Below are positions 43,911 through 52,559 of a stretch of 64,000 nucleotides of DNA, in pieces (position 1 is the stretch's first letter; every line of letters starts with the position of its first letter). The position numbers were made by a program, and so were the translations under genes. This DNA is from a bacterium (GTDB taxonomy: Bacteria > Electryoneota > RPQS01), in NCBI GenBank assembly GCA_036504735.1, contig DASXUQ010000010.1, positions 372,001 to 436,000 of the forward strand, in the 5' to 3' direction. The notes beneath the pieces are model-generated. The model worked only from the letters and a program-made list of their open reading frames with translations. It was not told where the DNA came from and searched no databases.

Positions 43911-44219
43911 ATGAAGGTGAATATTCGAGATATTATCGGGAGTGACGCTGCGGTCACCTACGACTTGGGCGTCAAGGTGCGCGAGTCCTACGGCGATAAA
44001 TGGCGATTCGAGCTCATAAGCTTGGATTTTGACGGGATTAGAAGCATCTCGCCATCATTTCTTTCGCAGTCAGTTTCGCCGATAATACGCGAATATCCTC
44101 TTGAGGAGGTACCGTCTCATTTGCATTTCTCTAACGTCCCACCTTCGTTTGATCTGAGTTGGCAGAAGGTTCGTGAAGCGGTTTCTCGACAGAACGCTGA
44201 TGGAGTCAATCGCTCGTGA
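43911..44219 (+). CDS. STAS-like protein (DUF4325 type)
   Basis: 102 residues. The middle segment WRFELISLDFDGIRSISPSF with LSQSVSPIIREY matches my recollection of the DUF4325 STAS-like fold, in which a strand ending FxGIxSISxSFL precedes a helix. It sits seven bases after the GHKL ATPase gene and overlaps the DUF58 gene (GTGA). By analogy with anti-anti-sigma/anti-sigma pairs, it is plausibly the binding partner of the ATPase, but no serine phosphorylation site can be claimed. Confidence 0.7.
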   Translation: MKVNIRDIIGSDAAVTYDLGVKVRESYGDKWRFELISLDFDGIRSISPSFLSQSVSPIIREYPLEEVPSHLHFSNVPPSFDLSWQKVREAVSRQNADGVNRS

Positions 44220-45109
44220 GCACTACCACCGACTTACTAAAACCCGAATTCGTTTCCCGCCTGAAGAATATGCAGCTTCGGGCGAGACTGGTTGTGGAAG
44301 GGTTTATGGTCGGGCTTCACAAGTCGCCGTATCACGGCTTCTCGGTGGAGTTTGCCGAGCATCGTCCCTACATGCCCGGGGATTCGCTGCGCAATCTTGA
44401 CTGGAAAGTGTTTGCCAAGACGGACCGCTATTATGTCAAGCAGTATGAGGAAGAGACCAATCTCAAATCGTATCTGCTGCTCGACGTCTCCAACTCGATG
44501 AACTTCGGCACGACGGGGGTCACGAAGTTTCAGTATGCATCCTATCTGGCGGCGGCGCTATCCTATCTGATGATTCAGCAGCGCGACGCGGTGGGACTGG
44601 CGACGTATGACACGGAGCTGCGTTCCTATCATCCGCCGCGCTCGGTGCACACCTATTTGAATGTGCTACTGACACAATTGGAGAAGACGCAGCCTTCCGC
44701 CAAGACGGATATCGGCAAGAACCTGCACTCGGTGGCGGACCGCATTTCCCGGCGCGGCCTGGTAATTGTACTCTCCGATCTGCTGGACGATCCCGCCCGT
44801 ATGTTGTCCGGACTGAAGCATTTCCGCCATGAGGGCCATGAAGTGCTGGTGTTCCACATTCTGGACCCGCGGGAAATTGACTTCGCCTATTCGGGCGATG
44901 TGCGGTTCCGCGATCTGGAAACGGAAGAGGAGATGCCCACCCAGCCGTGGCATTTGCGGAAAGCGTACCGCGAGCAGATTCAGGAATTCATTGAGAGTCT
45001 GCGCCGGGGCTGCCGGGAAGACAGCATCGACTACGTGCTGCTGAACACCGAAACGTCGTACGCAGAAGCCTTGATTCAATACCTGACCAAGCGCAAGCGG
45101 TTGCGCTGA
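44216..45109 (+). CDS. DUF58 domain protein (MoxR partner)
   Basis: 297 residues, soluble. A conserved HRPYMPGDSLRNLDWKVFAK block is followed by a von Willebrand A-like domain with a metal site (LLLDVSNSMNFG, a DxSxS motif). These proteins pair with MoxR ATPases, probably in cofactor insertion or envelope-related complex assembly. The GTG start overlaps the STAS-like stop (GTGA), so translation is coupled to the intruding pair. A strong terminator follows at 45140. Confidence 0.9.
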   Translation: MSTTTDLLKPEFVSRLKNMQLRARLVVEGFMVGLHKSPYHGFSVEFAEHRPYMPGDSLRNLDWKVFAKTDRYYVKQYEEETNLKSYLLLDVSNSMNFGTTGVTKFQYASYLAAALSYLMIQQRDAVGLATYDTELRSYHPPRSVHTYLNVLLTQLEKTQPSAKTDIGKNLHSVADRISRRGLVIVLSDLLDDPARMLSGLKHFRHEGHEVLVFHILDPREIDFAYSGDVRFRDLETEEEMPTQPWHLRKAYREQIQEFIESLRRGCREDSIDYVLLNTETSYAEALIQYLTKRKRLR

Positions 45110-45139
45110 AAGTTGACCCCCCATTGAATTTTGCGGAAT

Positions 45140-45168
45140 CCCCTGCCTATCGGCAGGGAATTTTTTTT
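45140..45168 (+). terminator. Intrinsic terminator of the moxR operon
   Basis: CCCTGCC (45141-45147), loop TATC, GGCAGGG (45152-45158), AA, then eight T residues. Confidence 0.92.
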
Positions 45169-45299
45169 CTCTGAAGGTGAACGTTCACAAGCCGGAAGGG
45201 ATGAGGTCAATTTGGCAAACATTTCTATTACAATTATTTAGGGTGGCTGTCGAGGGTCGTTTCGGATAGGTGCATTCGGTGATTATTGTGGCATGTCGC

Positions 45300-45328
45300 T
45301 TGCTTAAGGCTATAACACGCAATATAAC
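45300..45328 (+). promoter_or_regulatory. Promoter of the XRE gene
   Basis: TTGCTT (45300-45305), 17 bases, TATAAC (45323-45328), with start of transcription near 45335, 26 bases before the ATG. Confidence 0.7.
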
Positions 45329-45360
45329 GGTCGACAAACCTCAACCGACAGGAATATCCG

Positions 45361-45648
45361 ATGGCTTCCTCGTTAACTCGAACGTACGTTCGCCGCACGC
45401 AACTGGGCCGCGCCGAATTTGACAATGAGCGCATTCGCCGCTTGCGTCAGGAGCTGAACATGACTCAAGAGAGCTTTGCTCACGAAATCGGCGTCACCTT
45501 CGCCACCGTGAACCGGTGGGAGAATGGCCGCACCACGCCGAACAAGGTTGCGCAGAAGGTTCTGGGACTGCTCGAGAAGAAACTGCGCAAGCTGAAAAGT
45601 CCGTCTGAGACAGACAGTCTGCTGCAGCAGGTCGCGAGTCAGCAATAG
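45361..45648 (+). CDS. XRE-family helix-turn-helix regulator
   Basis: 95 residues. A basic N-terminal arm (RTYVRRTQLGR) leads into an XRE/Cro helix-turn-helix (IRRLRQELNMTQESFAHEIG, then VTFATVNRWENGRTTPNKVA). This is followed by a Lys-rich helix and a polar tail. There is no toxin or antitoxin partner beside it: the next gene is a convergent one beyond a palindrome. The target is unknown. Confidence 0.85.
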   Translation: MASSLTRTYVRRTQLGRAEFDNERIRRLRQELNMTQESFAHEIGVTFATVNRWENGRTTPNKVAQKVLGLLEKKLRKLKSPSETDSLLQQVASQQ

Positions 45649-45652
45649 AAAA

Positions 45653-45674
45653 CCGGAGCCGCATGCGGCTCCGG
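45653..45674. terminator. Bidirectional palindrome between convergent genes
   Basis: An 11-base arm starting CCGGAGCCGCA and its exact complement make a perfect 22-base palindrome between the XRE gene and the convergent small gene. No T-run is present. It probably folds in both transcripts. Confidence 0.6.
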
Positions 45675-45726
45675 CACTAAGAACAAAGCTATGTCAAGAT
45701 TTTGAAGACGTATCTCGTGTGTTTAA

Positions 45727-45984
45727 TTAGTCGGCACGCTTGATATCGAATTGCTTGCAGAGCTTCTCGAGTTCATGCTCGGCGCCCTCTTCCATATCCT
45801 TGGAATCGGCGTAATCACGGAGTTGCTTGGCCAGCAGTTCAATGCCGGTGGTAATGAAACTCATGGCTTTGGCGTCTGCCCCACGCTCGGCCAGAATCTG
45901 CGCGGATTTTCCCAGCATGGTCATGGCCAGGCTATAGGTCAAGAAGATCCGGCTGTTTTCCATAGTCTCTTCAAAACTGGACAT
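45727..45984 (-). CDS. Small helical conserved protein
   Basis: 85 residues, all-helical in appearance: SRIFLTYSLAMTMLGKSAQI, then FITTGIELLAKQLRDYADSK and an acidic end EEGAEHELEKLCKQFDIK. A good ribosome site (AGGAG) precedes the ATG, and a promoter lies at 46081-46109 on the same strand, so it is expressed as a single gene. I cannot place it in a family; a remote likeness to DUF1844-type small proteins is only an impression. Confidence 0.7.
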   Translation of the reverse strand: MSSFEETMENSRIFLTYSLAMTMLGKSAQILAERGADAKAMSFITTGIELLAKQLRDYADSKDMEEGAEHELEKLCKQFDIKRAD

Positions 45985-46080
45985 GCTGTACTCCTTATGT
46001 TCTCAACTTGCTGTTGGTGTATTTGAACCAGCAGTTTGCGGCTCTTTCGAACCACAGGGTGCGTCACAAGAACCGTAGTA

Positions 46081-46109
46081 AATATACTCATCATAGATCG
46101 GCTGCGCAA
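46081..46109 (-). promoter_or_regulatory. Promoter of the small helical protein gene
   Basis: On the minus strand: TTGCGC (complement of 46104-46109), 17 bases, TATATT (complement of 46081-46086). Confidence 0.65.
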
Positions 46110-46320
46110 GCGAAATGTTTTGGAATCTACACCTCACCGGCGGCAGGGTTATGAAGCATTACGAACCCGATTTTGCTCAATGGACAGATCAAAATCACAT
46201 GCCTTTTCTTAATCAGGTTTTGGCGCAAAGCCAAAATAATTCAAATAATCAGCCCGCCGCTCACGGCTTCAACATGTTATGGCGTAACGTTTTGAAGTTC
46301 TTCAATCACTCTCGGACGGG
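46110..46320. other. Intergenic, left of the candidate RNA
   Basis: It contains a perfect seven-pair hairpin TTTTGGC-GCAAA-GCCAAAA (46218-46236) and TTGAAGTTCTTCAA. An open frame from ATG 46151 (70 codons) has an unconvincing Asn/Gln-rich translation and runs into the structured element; it is not accepted as a gene. Confidence 0.5.
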
Positions 46321-46478
46321 AGGGTCAGCGAGGAAAAGCGGCACGCCTCCTTACCTCTCATAAGCCTCTCTTAAATGAAGGTGACCCAGCATTCCTTACG
46401 AGTCACTCAAGGCGTGCTTCCTGCCTTGCTCCGCGCGGTCAATTAGCGTTTGATCGCGCTTCATGCGCTCCTGACCCT
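46321..46478 (+). ncRNA. Candidate structured RNA upstream of folC
   Basis: Nested complementary segments span 158 bases. AGGGTCAG plus GAG (46321-46332, one bulged C) pairs with CTCCTGACCCT (46468-46478), eleven pairs. Inside, GCACGCCT (46341-46348) pairs with AGGCGTGC (46410-46417), eight pairs. Innermost, GTGAC (46381-46385) pairs with GTCAC (46402-46406). A side hairpin GCGCGGTC/GATCGCGC (46433-46459) lies in the 3' half. The outline, a long rod with a wide asymmetric bubble bearing a small 3'-side hairpin, recalls 6S RNA, but I see no diagnostic sequence. Strand is not certain, and a regulatory leader is the alternative. Confidence 0.4.
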
Positions 46479-46508
46479 GCCTGCTATTACTTGAACACTG
46501 CATACCGC

Positions 46509-46537
46509 TTGCTGGTTTCGCAGAGTAAGCTTATCTT
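46509..46537 (+). promoter_or_regulatory. folC promoter
   Basis: TTGCTG (46509-46514), 17 bases, TATCTT (46532-46537), giving a leader of about 30 bases before the GTG start of folC. Confidence 0.65.
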
Positions 46538-46572
46538 TAGCCAAGCATCTGTATCCAAAACCCGCAACGCCT

Positions 46573-47874
46573 GTGCACTTCCCAGACTTTTCTTCCGTTG
46601 AACACTATCTTGACTCGCTGGTCAACTATGAGCAGGCTTTTCCGCTGGGCGGGGCACGCGATCGCCCCAAGCTCGCTCCGACTCTTGCGGCCATAGAGCG
46701 GCTGAAACTGCCCCTCAGGCTGCCGCAGTGCATCCACATTGCCGGAACCAAGGGGAAGGGGTCGACGGTATCCTTTCTCGAATGTTTACTGTCTGAGGGG
46801 CACCGTGTGCTGTCTTTTACCAGCCCGCACCTGATGTCCGTCAAAGAGCGGGTGCGGCTCAATGGGAAACTGCTTGATGACGCCGTCTGGCAAAAAGGAT
46901 TCGCAGAGATCCATGACCGGTTGGGTGAGGAACCTGCGATCAAGCTGACCTACTTCGAGAGCGTGCTGATCTTCTATTTATGGGCGGCAAGAGAATTGAA
47001 AAGTGATGTGCACGTGGTAGAAGCCGGTCTGGGCGGAAAGTGGGATGCGACCAACGTGCTGGAGAATACTCTGGCGGTGCTGACACTGGTGGACTACGAC
47101 CACACGGAGATTCTGGGGAACACGCTGACGGAGATCGCCACGGACAAGAGCGGGATCATCAAGCATGCGGTGCGGGTTGTCGTGGGCCGGCAGCCGGAAG
47201 AAGCGCTGCAGGTCTACCGGCGGCGGATTGTCGAGGAGCAGGCCAAAGCACACTATTTCGGCGCGGATTATGGCTGGGAGGCGGTGGAGGATGAGCAGTT
47301 CCGCTATTGGGACAACCATGAGATTATCGGCACTCTAAGGCTATCCATGCCGGGAGTGCATCAGCGCGACAACGCGGCGATTGCGCTGCGCGCAGCGCGG
47401 CTGCTGGTGCCGGATCTTGATCCACAAGTCGCGCGTGTACAGCTGAGGCAGTGTAAGATTCCCGGGCGGCAGCAATTGCTGGCCGGATCGCCGGATGTAA
47501 TGGTGGACGTGGCGCACAATCCTGTGTCCTTTGCGGCACTGGCGGCCACACTGCGTGAAAGGTACGCCGGGCGGCGGATTCTGGCGGTTGTGGGCATGAT
47601 GAAGGACAAGGACGCAAAGACGTCGCTGGCGTGCTTAAAAGGCCTTGTGGACGAACTGCTGGTGGTGGCGCTGCCGAATCCACGTTCGGCCAAGCTGGAG
47701 ACGTTGCGGGAGATTGCCAATTCGCTGGGCTTTAACGTGCGGTGCCCCGAATCGCTGGATAGGGCCTTTGAAGAGCTGCACGGCAAAGGCGGCCATGATC
47801 TTGGGCTGGTGGCGGGTTCCTTTTATTTGGCGGGAGACTATTTGCGCTGGAGACAACGTGCCGGAATTGCCTGA
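46573..47874 (+). CDS. folC: Folylpolyglutamate synthase/dihydrofolate synthase
   Basis: FolC adds glutamates to folates (and may join dihydropteroate to glutamate). The P-loop is HIAGTKGKGSTVSFLE, followed by SPHLMSVKERVRLNG. The middle has LGGKWDATNV and DYDHTEILGNTLTEIATDKS, and the C-terminal Mur-ligase domain has VDVAHNP. At 433 residues it is a normal length. The start is GTG 46573 (MHFPDFSSVEHYL) with a poor ribosome site. The stop overlaps mutM by 17 bases. Confidence 0.94.
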   Translation: MHFPDFSSVEHYLDSLVNYEQAFPLGGARDRPKLAPTLAAIERLKLPLRLPQCIHIAGTKGKGSTVSFLECLLSEGHRVLSFTSPHLMSVKERVRLNGKLLDDAVWQKGFAEIHDRLGEEPAIKLTYFESVLIFYLWAARELKSDVHVVEAGLGGKWDATNVLENTLAVLTLVDYDHTEILGNTLTEIATDKSGIIKHAVRVVVGRQPEEALQVYRRRIVEEQAKAHYFGADYGWEAVEDEQFRYWDNHEIIGTLRLSMPGVHQRDNAAIALRAARLLVPDLDPQVARVQLRQCKIPGRQQLLAGSPDVMVDVAHNPVSFAALAATLRERYAGRRILAVVGMMKDKDAKTSLACLKGLVDELLVVALPNPRSAKLETLREIANSLGFNVRCPESLDRAFEELHGKGGHDLGLVAGSFYLAGDYLRWRQRAGIA

Positions 47875-48676
47875 AGTTGAAACCGTGGTGCGGCTCATCC
47901 GGCCGCGGCTGGTGGGGAGGACGATTCGGGATGCGACCTTTACGATTCCGCGCCAACTGCAACCGCAAACGGCACGGGAGATTCTGCGGGCGGTGAAGGG
48001 GCACTCCGTTAAGGATGTTCGCCGCCGGGGCAAGTACATCCTGATTGAACTGGACAACGGGACTCTGCTGGTGCATCTGCGGATGACGGGCAAGCTGTAC
48101 GTGCGGTCAGCCACGCTTGACGGCGGGCAGCATGAGCGCGCGCTGTTTGTGCTTGATGACGGACGTGAGAAGCTGGTACTGCATGATCCGCGGACCCTGG
48201 GAACGATCCGCTTCTATCCTGCGGGAACGGCCATTCCTGCGCTGGAAGGATTGGGCAAGGAGCCGCTCGAAGAGCAGGAAGACATTGGCGTGATGCTGGA
48301 GAAGCTGCAGCGCCGCAGCATGGCCATCAAACCATTGTTGTTGAATCAATCCCTGTTTGCGGGAGTCGGCAACATCTATGCGTCGGAGGCACTGTGGGTC
48401 GCGAAGATCGATCCCCGCAGGCCGGCCAACGAACTGACCCGCGCGGAACTGAAGCGTCTGACGGCGGCGGTGCGAAAGGTGCTGCTGCGGGCTATCGAGA
48501 AGGGGGGAAGCACGCTCAGGAATTTTGCCGACCCGGAAGGCCGTGCGGGATCCTATCAGAAGGAATTCAGCGTCTATGGGCGGGAAGGTGAGCCGTGTTT
48601 GCATTGCGGTAAGCCTGTCGAGCGGATGGTGCAGGCGCAGCGGGCCACGTACTTCTGCAAGGGGTGCCAGAAGTAG
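47858..48676 (+). CDS. mutM: Formamidopyrimidine-DNA glycosylase
   Basis: MutM removes 8-oxoguanine and ring-opened purines from DNA. After start removal the catalytic N-terminus is PELPEVETVVRLIRP. The conserved Lys is in LLVHLRMTGKLYV, the helix-two-turn-helix is LLLNQSLFAGVGNIYASEAL, and the zinc finger is CLHCGKPVERMVQAQRATYF followed by CKGC. GTG 47858 with GGAG just upstream is the only start that gives the needed PELPE terminus, inside the end of folC. Confidence 0.96.
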   Translation: MPELPEVETVVRLIRPRLVGRTIRDATFTIPRQLQPQTAREILRAVKGHSVKDVRRRGKYILIELDNGTLLVHLRMTGKLYVRSATLDGGQHERALFVLDDGREKLVLHDPRTLGTIRFYPAGTAIPALEGLGKEPLEEQEDIGVMLEKLQRRSMAIKPLLLNQSLFAGVGNIYASEALWVAKIDPRRPANELTRAELKRLTAAVRKVLLRAIEKGGSTLRNFADPEGRAGSYQKEFSVYGREGEPCLHCGKPVERMVQAQRATYFCKGCQK

Positions 48677-48705
48677 AGTGGTGCGTGATAGAAAAAGGAT
48701 ATGAG

Positions 48706-48735
48706 AAAAGGCGGGACCAGATGGCCCCGCCTTTT
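48706..48735. terminator. Bidirectional terminator between mutM and the protease gene
   Basis: AAAAGGCGGG (48706-48715) pairs with CCCGCCTTTT (48726-48735). A-tract and T-tract on opposite sides let it serve both convergent genes. Confidence 0.85.
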
Positions 48736-48758
48736 GATTTTCGATCGTGTACTGCCGG

Positions 48759-51722
48759 CTACTTGAGGTACATCAGCTTGACCGGTTTGGTTTGGCCACC
48801 ACTCCAGGCTACTTGGGCAAAGTAAATGCCTGTGGCCGTGTGCGGCTGCCACGCAACGGTGCCTGTGCCGACCCCAAGGTGGCGGTGCTCCACTTCGCGG
48901 CCCATCAGATCGAAGATCCGCAGATCGCCGCCCATAGGGGACGGGATGGAATAGGAGATGTTTGCCGTTCCGTTGAAGGGATTGGGGTAGGCCGGGCCGA
49001 TGGACCAGACCGTGGGCAGGGCCATGCGATGAACCGCCGGTTCTGCGGGCAGAACATCAACTGCCCAGGCCTGCAGATTGTCCAGCAACCCCGGCAGATC
49101 TGTGGATCCTGCGGCCATACCGGAAACGGCTTCGATTCCAAAGCCGAACAACAGGCCTTTGCCCTCTGCAAAGGACACACCGGCGGTCTGGCCGCCCGCC
49201 GTCCGACCGTAACTGGTGACGATGCGAGCGCTGTCGGGCACTGTGAAGGACGTCTGCTCAGTCTGGTTGTTTGCGCCGTAACCGCCGCTCAGCAGGAACC
49301 ACTCGCCATGGGAAAACGGTGCCTGTGTGCCCGTGGCCGCCAGCGTACGCATGCTGGGGTCATTGATCTGCACGTGAAGCACATTTTCCATGAAGTCCGT
49401 TGCGCCCAGAGAATCCACGATGTTCTGGCCGGAGAGCACTACGCGGTTTCCGGCGGCCAGATACGATTGCAGGATTGTCTGATCCGTGGGGGTCAGAATG
49501 TTGCCGCTGGCATTGCCCGAAAGCCAGATCACCATTCCGGGCTGGGGCAGAATACTTGCCTGAATGGACTGGCCCGCGGCGACCGACACGGAATCATAGA
49601 TGTTCTGGTGATCCCGCATGGCGGCGCGAACAAAACTTTCCACGTCGGAAGACTGATCATTCTGCACGATCAACACGCGGGGCGTTCCTACCTGAAATTC
49701 GAATTCCTGATGCAGGGTGGCGGTGCCGCCGTTGGCGCTCACGTCGATCTGTATCACCACCCAGCGGTTTGGGCCGTCGGCGGTGAGGGCCAGGTGAATG
49801 GGCGCTACGGCATGTCCATGGCTGGCGGCCAGCGTGTCAATCGTCTGCGTGGCGTTGTCCATCGACAGGGATTGATCGGTGGTGTGGACGACGATCTGGA
49901 CTCCCGTCGCCGGCGGCGGATACAGGATGGCGTCATTGGAAACATTGAACACCAACTCAATGGTTTCACCCTGCTCGAAGAAACGGTCTCCATCGCCATG
50001 GCTACCGCCCTGACCGTTGGCGTAATAGGCGAGATCATGGATGGCCAGAACGGGATCATCTCCTGAACCGATACCGTGGGCGTTGAAGGCGTCGTAAATC
50101 ACCCGGCTGTGCGGCGTCCCGTTGGACAGATCGCCGTCGTTGTCGTCCGTCTCCAGCACGGCAATCATGTAGTCCACAAACGTCGTCGCCAAACCGTAGC
50201 GGGCAAAGTGAGCGAGACTGTCGCCGATTTGTGTCCCCAGTTGCTCGCGGATACTCCAGAGTGATGCTGAAATGAACGGGCTGTCGGCGTGCACTTCGCC
50301 CTGCCAGTCACGCGGGAAAACCATGGTGCTGAGCAGATTGCGGAAGTAGCTGGCAAAGGATCCGCCGATCCAGTCGCCCATATAGGGATCGCCGTTGATG
50401 GTGCAGCCGATGTAGTCGGACCATCCTTCATTCATGGCGCCGGTCTGGCCTGCATAGGGGAAATCCACGCCGTCGTAAATGCTGCCGGTCACACCGTGGG
50501 AGAATTCATGGTAGATGACGTCGCTGAACATGGCGAAGTTCAAGTACATCGAGCCTGTGCCGAAGGCCATGCCATTGCCGCCCCAGAAGGCGTTGTCATA
50601 GTTGATGCCATAATTGGCGATGGTCGGCACGGGATAATCGAGATCCGAAAAGCCGGGATCGAGAACCTTGTACCAGTCATGCACGAAATTGACATGATGA
50701 TAGAGGTTCAATTCGGCATGTGTGGCGTCATTCTCGCCCCACGTCCAGGCAAGGGGAGAATAGGGCGCGGTCAGATTTTGACTCAGATGGCCTGCTTCGC
50801 CCGCGTCATTCATCACATAGACATACCGTCCGTTCAGTCCGGTAGAGAGCTGCGCGGCATTGCCGGCTTCGATACTGAAGGTTCCTGTGGAACTGGAGTA
50901 GACGCTGTCGGCATTGACATAAATGTTTTCGTAGGGAAAGGGGCCGGTCTGGACGTCGCTCTGGATGTAGGGCTGCCAGTACGCGCCGCTCATGGTGCCG
51001 GACAGCACGTCGGTCTGGATTCCCGGCCAGTCCATAATGATCTCACCGGAGGTGGCATCGACGACGCCTTCCCAGCGTTCATCCGGGCGTGCGCCCTGAA
51101 TATGCACCCAGTAAGCCGGGCGCAGAGTATGGGTATCGTAATCGGGGAACCACGCGGCGAAGCTTCGCGATGCATCCAGTTGCCAGTCGGCGGAAGGTCG
51201 CGTGGCGGACAGAGCGGATGCAGCGGTAGGCAGGCTCAGGTCATGGCGTCCCTTGGATGGCCAGCGGTCATGAGCGCGCAAACTCCAGCGCATGAGCTGG
51301 CCGCGCGCGTTGATCACCAGATCCGCGCGACCCGCCAGCACCGGCAAACCGTCCCGCATTTCGCGGAAGTAGTGGCGGGTCAGGCGTCCGGTTGTCTTTG
51401 TGCGAATGAGATCGAAGTGAGCATCTGTTTCGGCGGCAGCGGTAACAAGCCGCAGCACAGACGCAGGATTCTGAGAGGTGAGATTGGCCGGCGGGCCATA
51501 GGCCAGCGCAGGCATATTCAGCCCCGTGCTCCAGAAGACAGACCAGTTAGCAAATGGAGTCTGGTTGAGCTGGCCGGACTGCGGTGTGCGTGTCAGGTCC
51601 TGAACATCGCGCTCCGCCGGCCACTGCACAGCCCACGCCAAAGAGGTGGACAGCAGAAGCATGGCGATAGTGACGAACAACGCTTTGCTGCTGAAATGAC
51701 CCGTCAGGATTCTCCGTTTCAT
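48759..51722 (-). CDS. Secreted zinc metalloprotease (M4/M36-like) with C-terminal sorting domain
   Basis: A 987-residue exported protein. The signal peptide (about 1-31; TIAMLLLSTSLAWA) is followed by an FTP-like propeptide (HYFREMRDGLPVLAGRADLV). The protease has HEFSH at residues 405-409 and the third ligand in NEGWSDYIG. The layout between them (GVDFPYAGQTGAMNEGWSD) is intermediate between thermolysin (M4) and fungalysin (M36) families. After a beta domain, a Rossmann-like segment follows (about 665-770; VLIVQNDQSSDVESFV, LSGNASGN, LSGQNIVDSL). The last 75 residues (AYPNPFNGTANISYSI, IFDLMGREVE, TATGIYFAQV) form a type-A sorting domain. Surface or secreted protein degradation is likely. 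Confidence 0.9.
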   Translation of the reverse strand: MKRRILTGHFSSKALFVTIAMLLLSTSLAWAVQWPAERDVQDLTRTPQSGQLNQTPFANWSVFWSTGLNMPALAYGPPANLTSQNPASVLRLVTAAAETDAHFDLIRTKTTGRLTRHYFREMRDGLPVLAGRADLVINARGQLMRWSLRAHDRWPSKGRHDLSLPTAASALSATRPSADWQLDASRSFAAWFPDYDTHTLRPAYWVHIQGARPDERWEGVVDATSGEIIMDWPGIQTDVLSGTMSGAYWQPYIQSDVQTGPFPYENIYVNADSVYSSSTGTFSIEAGNAAQLSTGLNGRYVYVMNDAGEAGHLSQNLTAPYSPLAWTWGENDATHAELNLYHHVNFVHDWYKVLDPGFSDLDYPVPTIANYGINYDNAFWGGNGMAFGTGSMYLNFAMFSDVIYHEFSHGVTGSIYDGVDFPYAGQTGAMNEGWSDYIGCTINGDPYMGDWIGGSFASYFRNLLSTMVFPRDWQGEVHADSPFISASLWSIREQLGTQIGDSLAHFARYGLATTFVDYMIAVLETDDNDGDLSNGTPHSRVIYDAFNAHGIGSGDDPVLAIHDLAYYANGQGGSHGDGDRFFEQGETIELVFNVSNDAILYPPPATGVQIVVHTTDQSLSMDNATQTIDTLAASHGHAVAPIHLALTADGPNRWVVIQIDVSANGGTATLHQEFEFQVGTPRVLIVQNDQSSDVESFVRAAMRDHQNIYDSVSVAAGQSIQASILPQPGMVIWLSGNASGNILTPTDQTILQSYLAAGNRVVLSGQNIVDSLGATDFMENVLHVQINDPSMRTLAATGTQAPFSHGEWFLLSGGYGANNQTEQTSFTVPDSARIVTSYGRTAGGQTAGVSFAEGKGLLFGFGIEAVSGMAAGSTDLPGLLDNLQAWAVDVLPAEPAVHRMALPTVWSIGPAYPNPFNGTANISYSIPSPMGGDLRIFDLMGREVEHRHLGVGTGTVAWQPHTATGIYFAQVAWSGGQTKPVKLMYLK

Positions 51723-51746
51723 GGTAGTCTGCCCCGGTGTGGTTGA

Positions 51747-52559
51747 TTAACGGTAGAAGAAAAGGGATGCGCGCACCACGGAGGCGTCAGCCTCGTGCGC
51801 TTTGACGCGAATGCCATTGATGACGGCATCGGGAGTCCATGTGTAGAAGTGGTGACGCCATTCGACGGCGTAGCCGAGGCCATTGCTGCCCCATTTGACG
51901 CCGAGCCCGAGATCGACAACGGTGCGAATATCATTGGAAGAGCTTAACAGCACATTCTCGAGCGGCACGCCCAGCGCGGCACCGCCACCGAGTACGGCAA
52001 ACGGCACCATGCCCTTCCAGACTACGGGATGCAACACGCCGTTCATCAGCACCTGATAGCCGGTCTTGTACTGCTTCCACACGGGATCCTTTCGGTCGCC
52101 GAACGGGAGAGTCACATTGCCTTCGACTTCCATGCCGAACATCGGCGTAATCGTGAGACCGCCGAAAAAGGAGACCACACCGAGGTAACGCCGCTGCTGA
52201 TCCGTTTCCGCCCATGTCTGAAAGGAAAGACTGCCGCCGCCTTCGAGCTGCGACGGGCGCGGCACATAGGGCACCCGCGTCAAGGCGACTTTGGGCTCGG
52301 CGAACCAGATGCTCTCGACCTCGTCACGCGTGTAAACCTGAAGCGGTGGCTGGTCCATCGTCCTCAAATCCCAACGGGTGGTGAAAATCGCTATGGTATC
52401 CTGACGGAGGATGGCGCACGTGATGGTCTGTCCGTTCTTCAGACGGATGAAGTCTTCGGCGTGGGACGCGGAGACCAGGGTCAGGAACAGAATCAGGGAA
52501 AATGAGAGGAAAGCGCGGTGTAAGGACACGGCAGAACTCCGGAGCTGAACTTTCCGCAA
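51747..52559 (-). CDS. Exported protein, probably an outer-membrane beta-barrel
   Basis: 270 residues. A signal peptide (about 1-35; FLSFSLILFLTLVSASHA) is followed by a short SH3-like strand block (FIRLKNGQTITCAI, VYTRDEVESIWF), a linker, then alternating strands ending in an aromatic residue (YAVEWRHHFYTWTP, VVRASLFFYR). The terminal Tyr-Arg and alternating pattern fit a small barrel. It lies 24 bases upstream of the protease gene on the same strand, so it may be the first gene of that unit. No enzymatic motif. Confidence 0.75.
   Translation of the reverse strand: MRKVQLRSSAVSLHRAFLSFSLILFLTLVSASHAEDFIRLKNGQTITCAILRQDTIAIFTTRWDLRTMDQPPLQVYTRDEVESIWFAEPKVALTRVPYVPRPSQLEGGGSLSFQTWAETDQQRRYLGVVSFFGGLTITPMFGMEVEGNVTLPFGDRKDPVWKQYKTGYQVLMNGVLHPVVWKGMVPFAVLGGGAALGVPLENVLLSSSNDIRTVVDLGLGVKWGSNGLGYAVEWRHHFYTWTPDAVINGIRVKAHEADASVVRASLFFYR

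Noticed and set aside
46115-46363. 82-codon ORF before folC
   Set aside because: Low-complexity Asn/Gln-rich translation, no ribosome site, overlaps the nested-stem element and the minus-strand promoter region.
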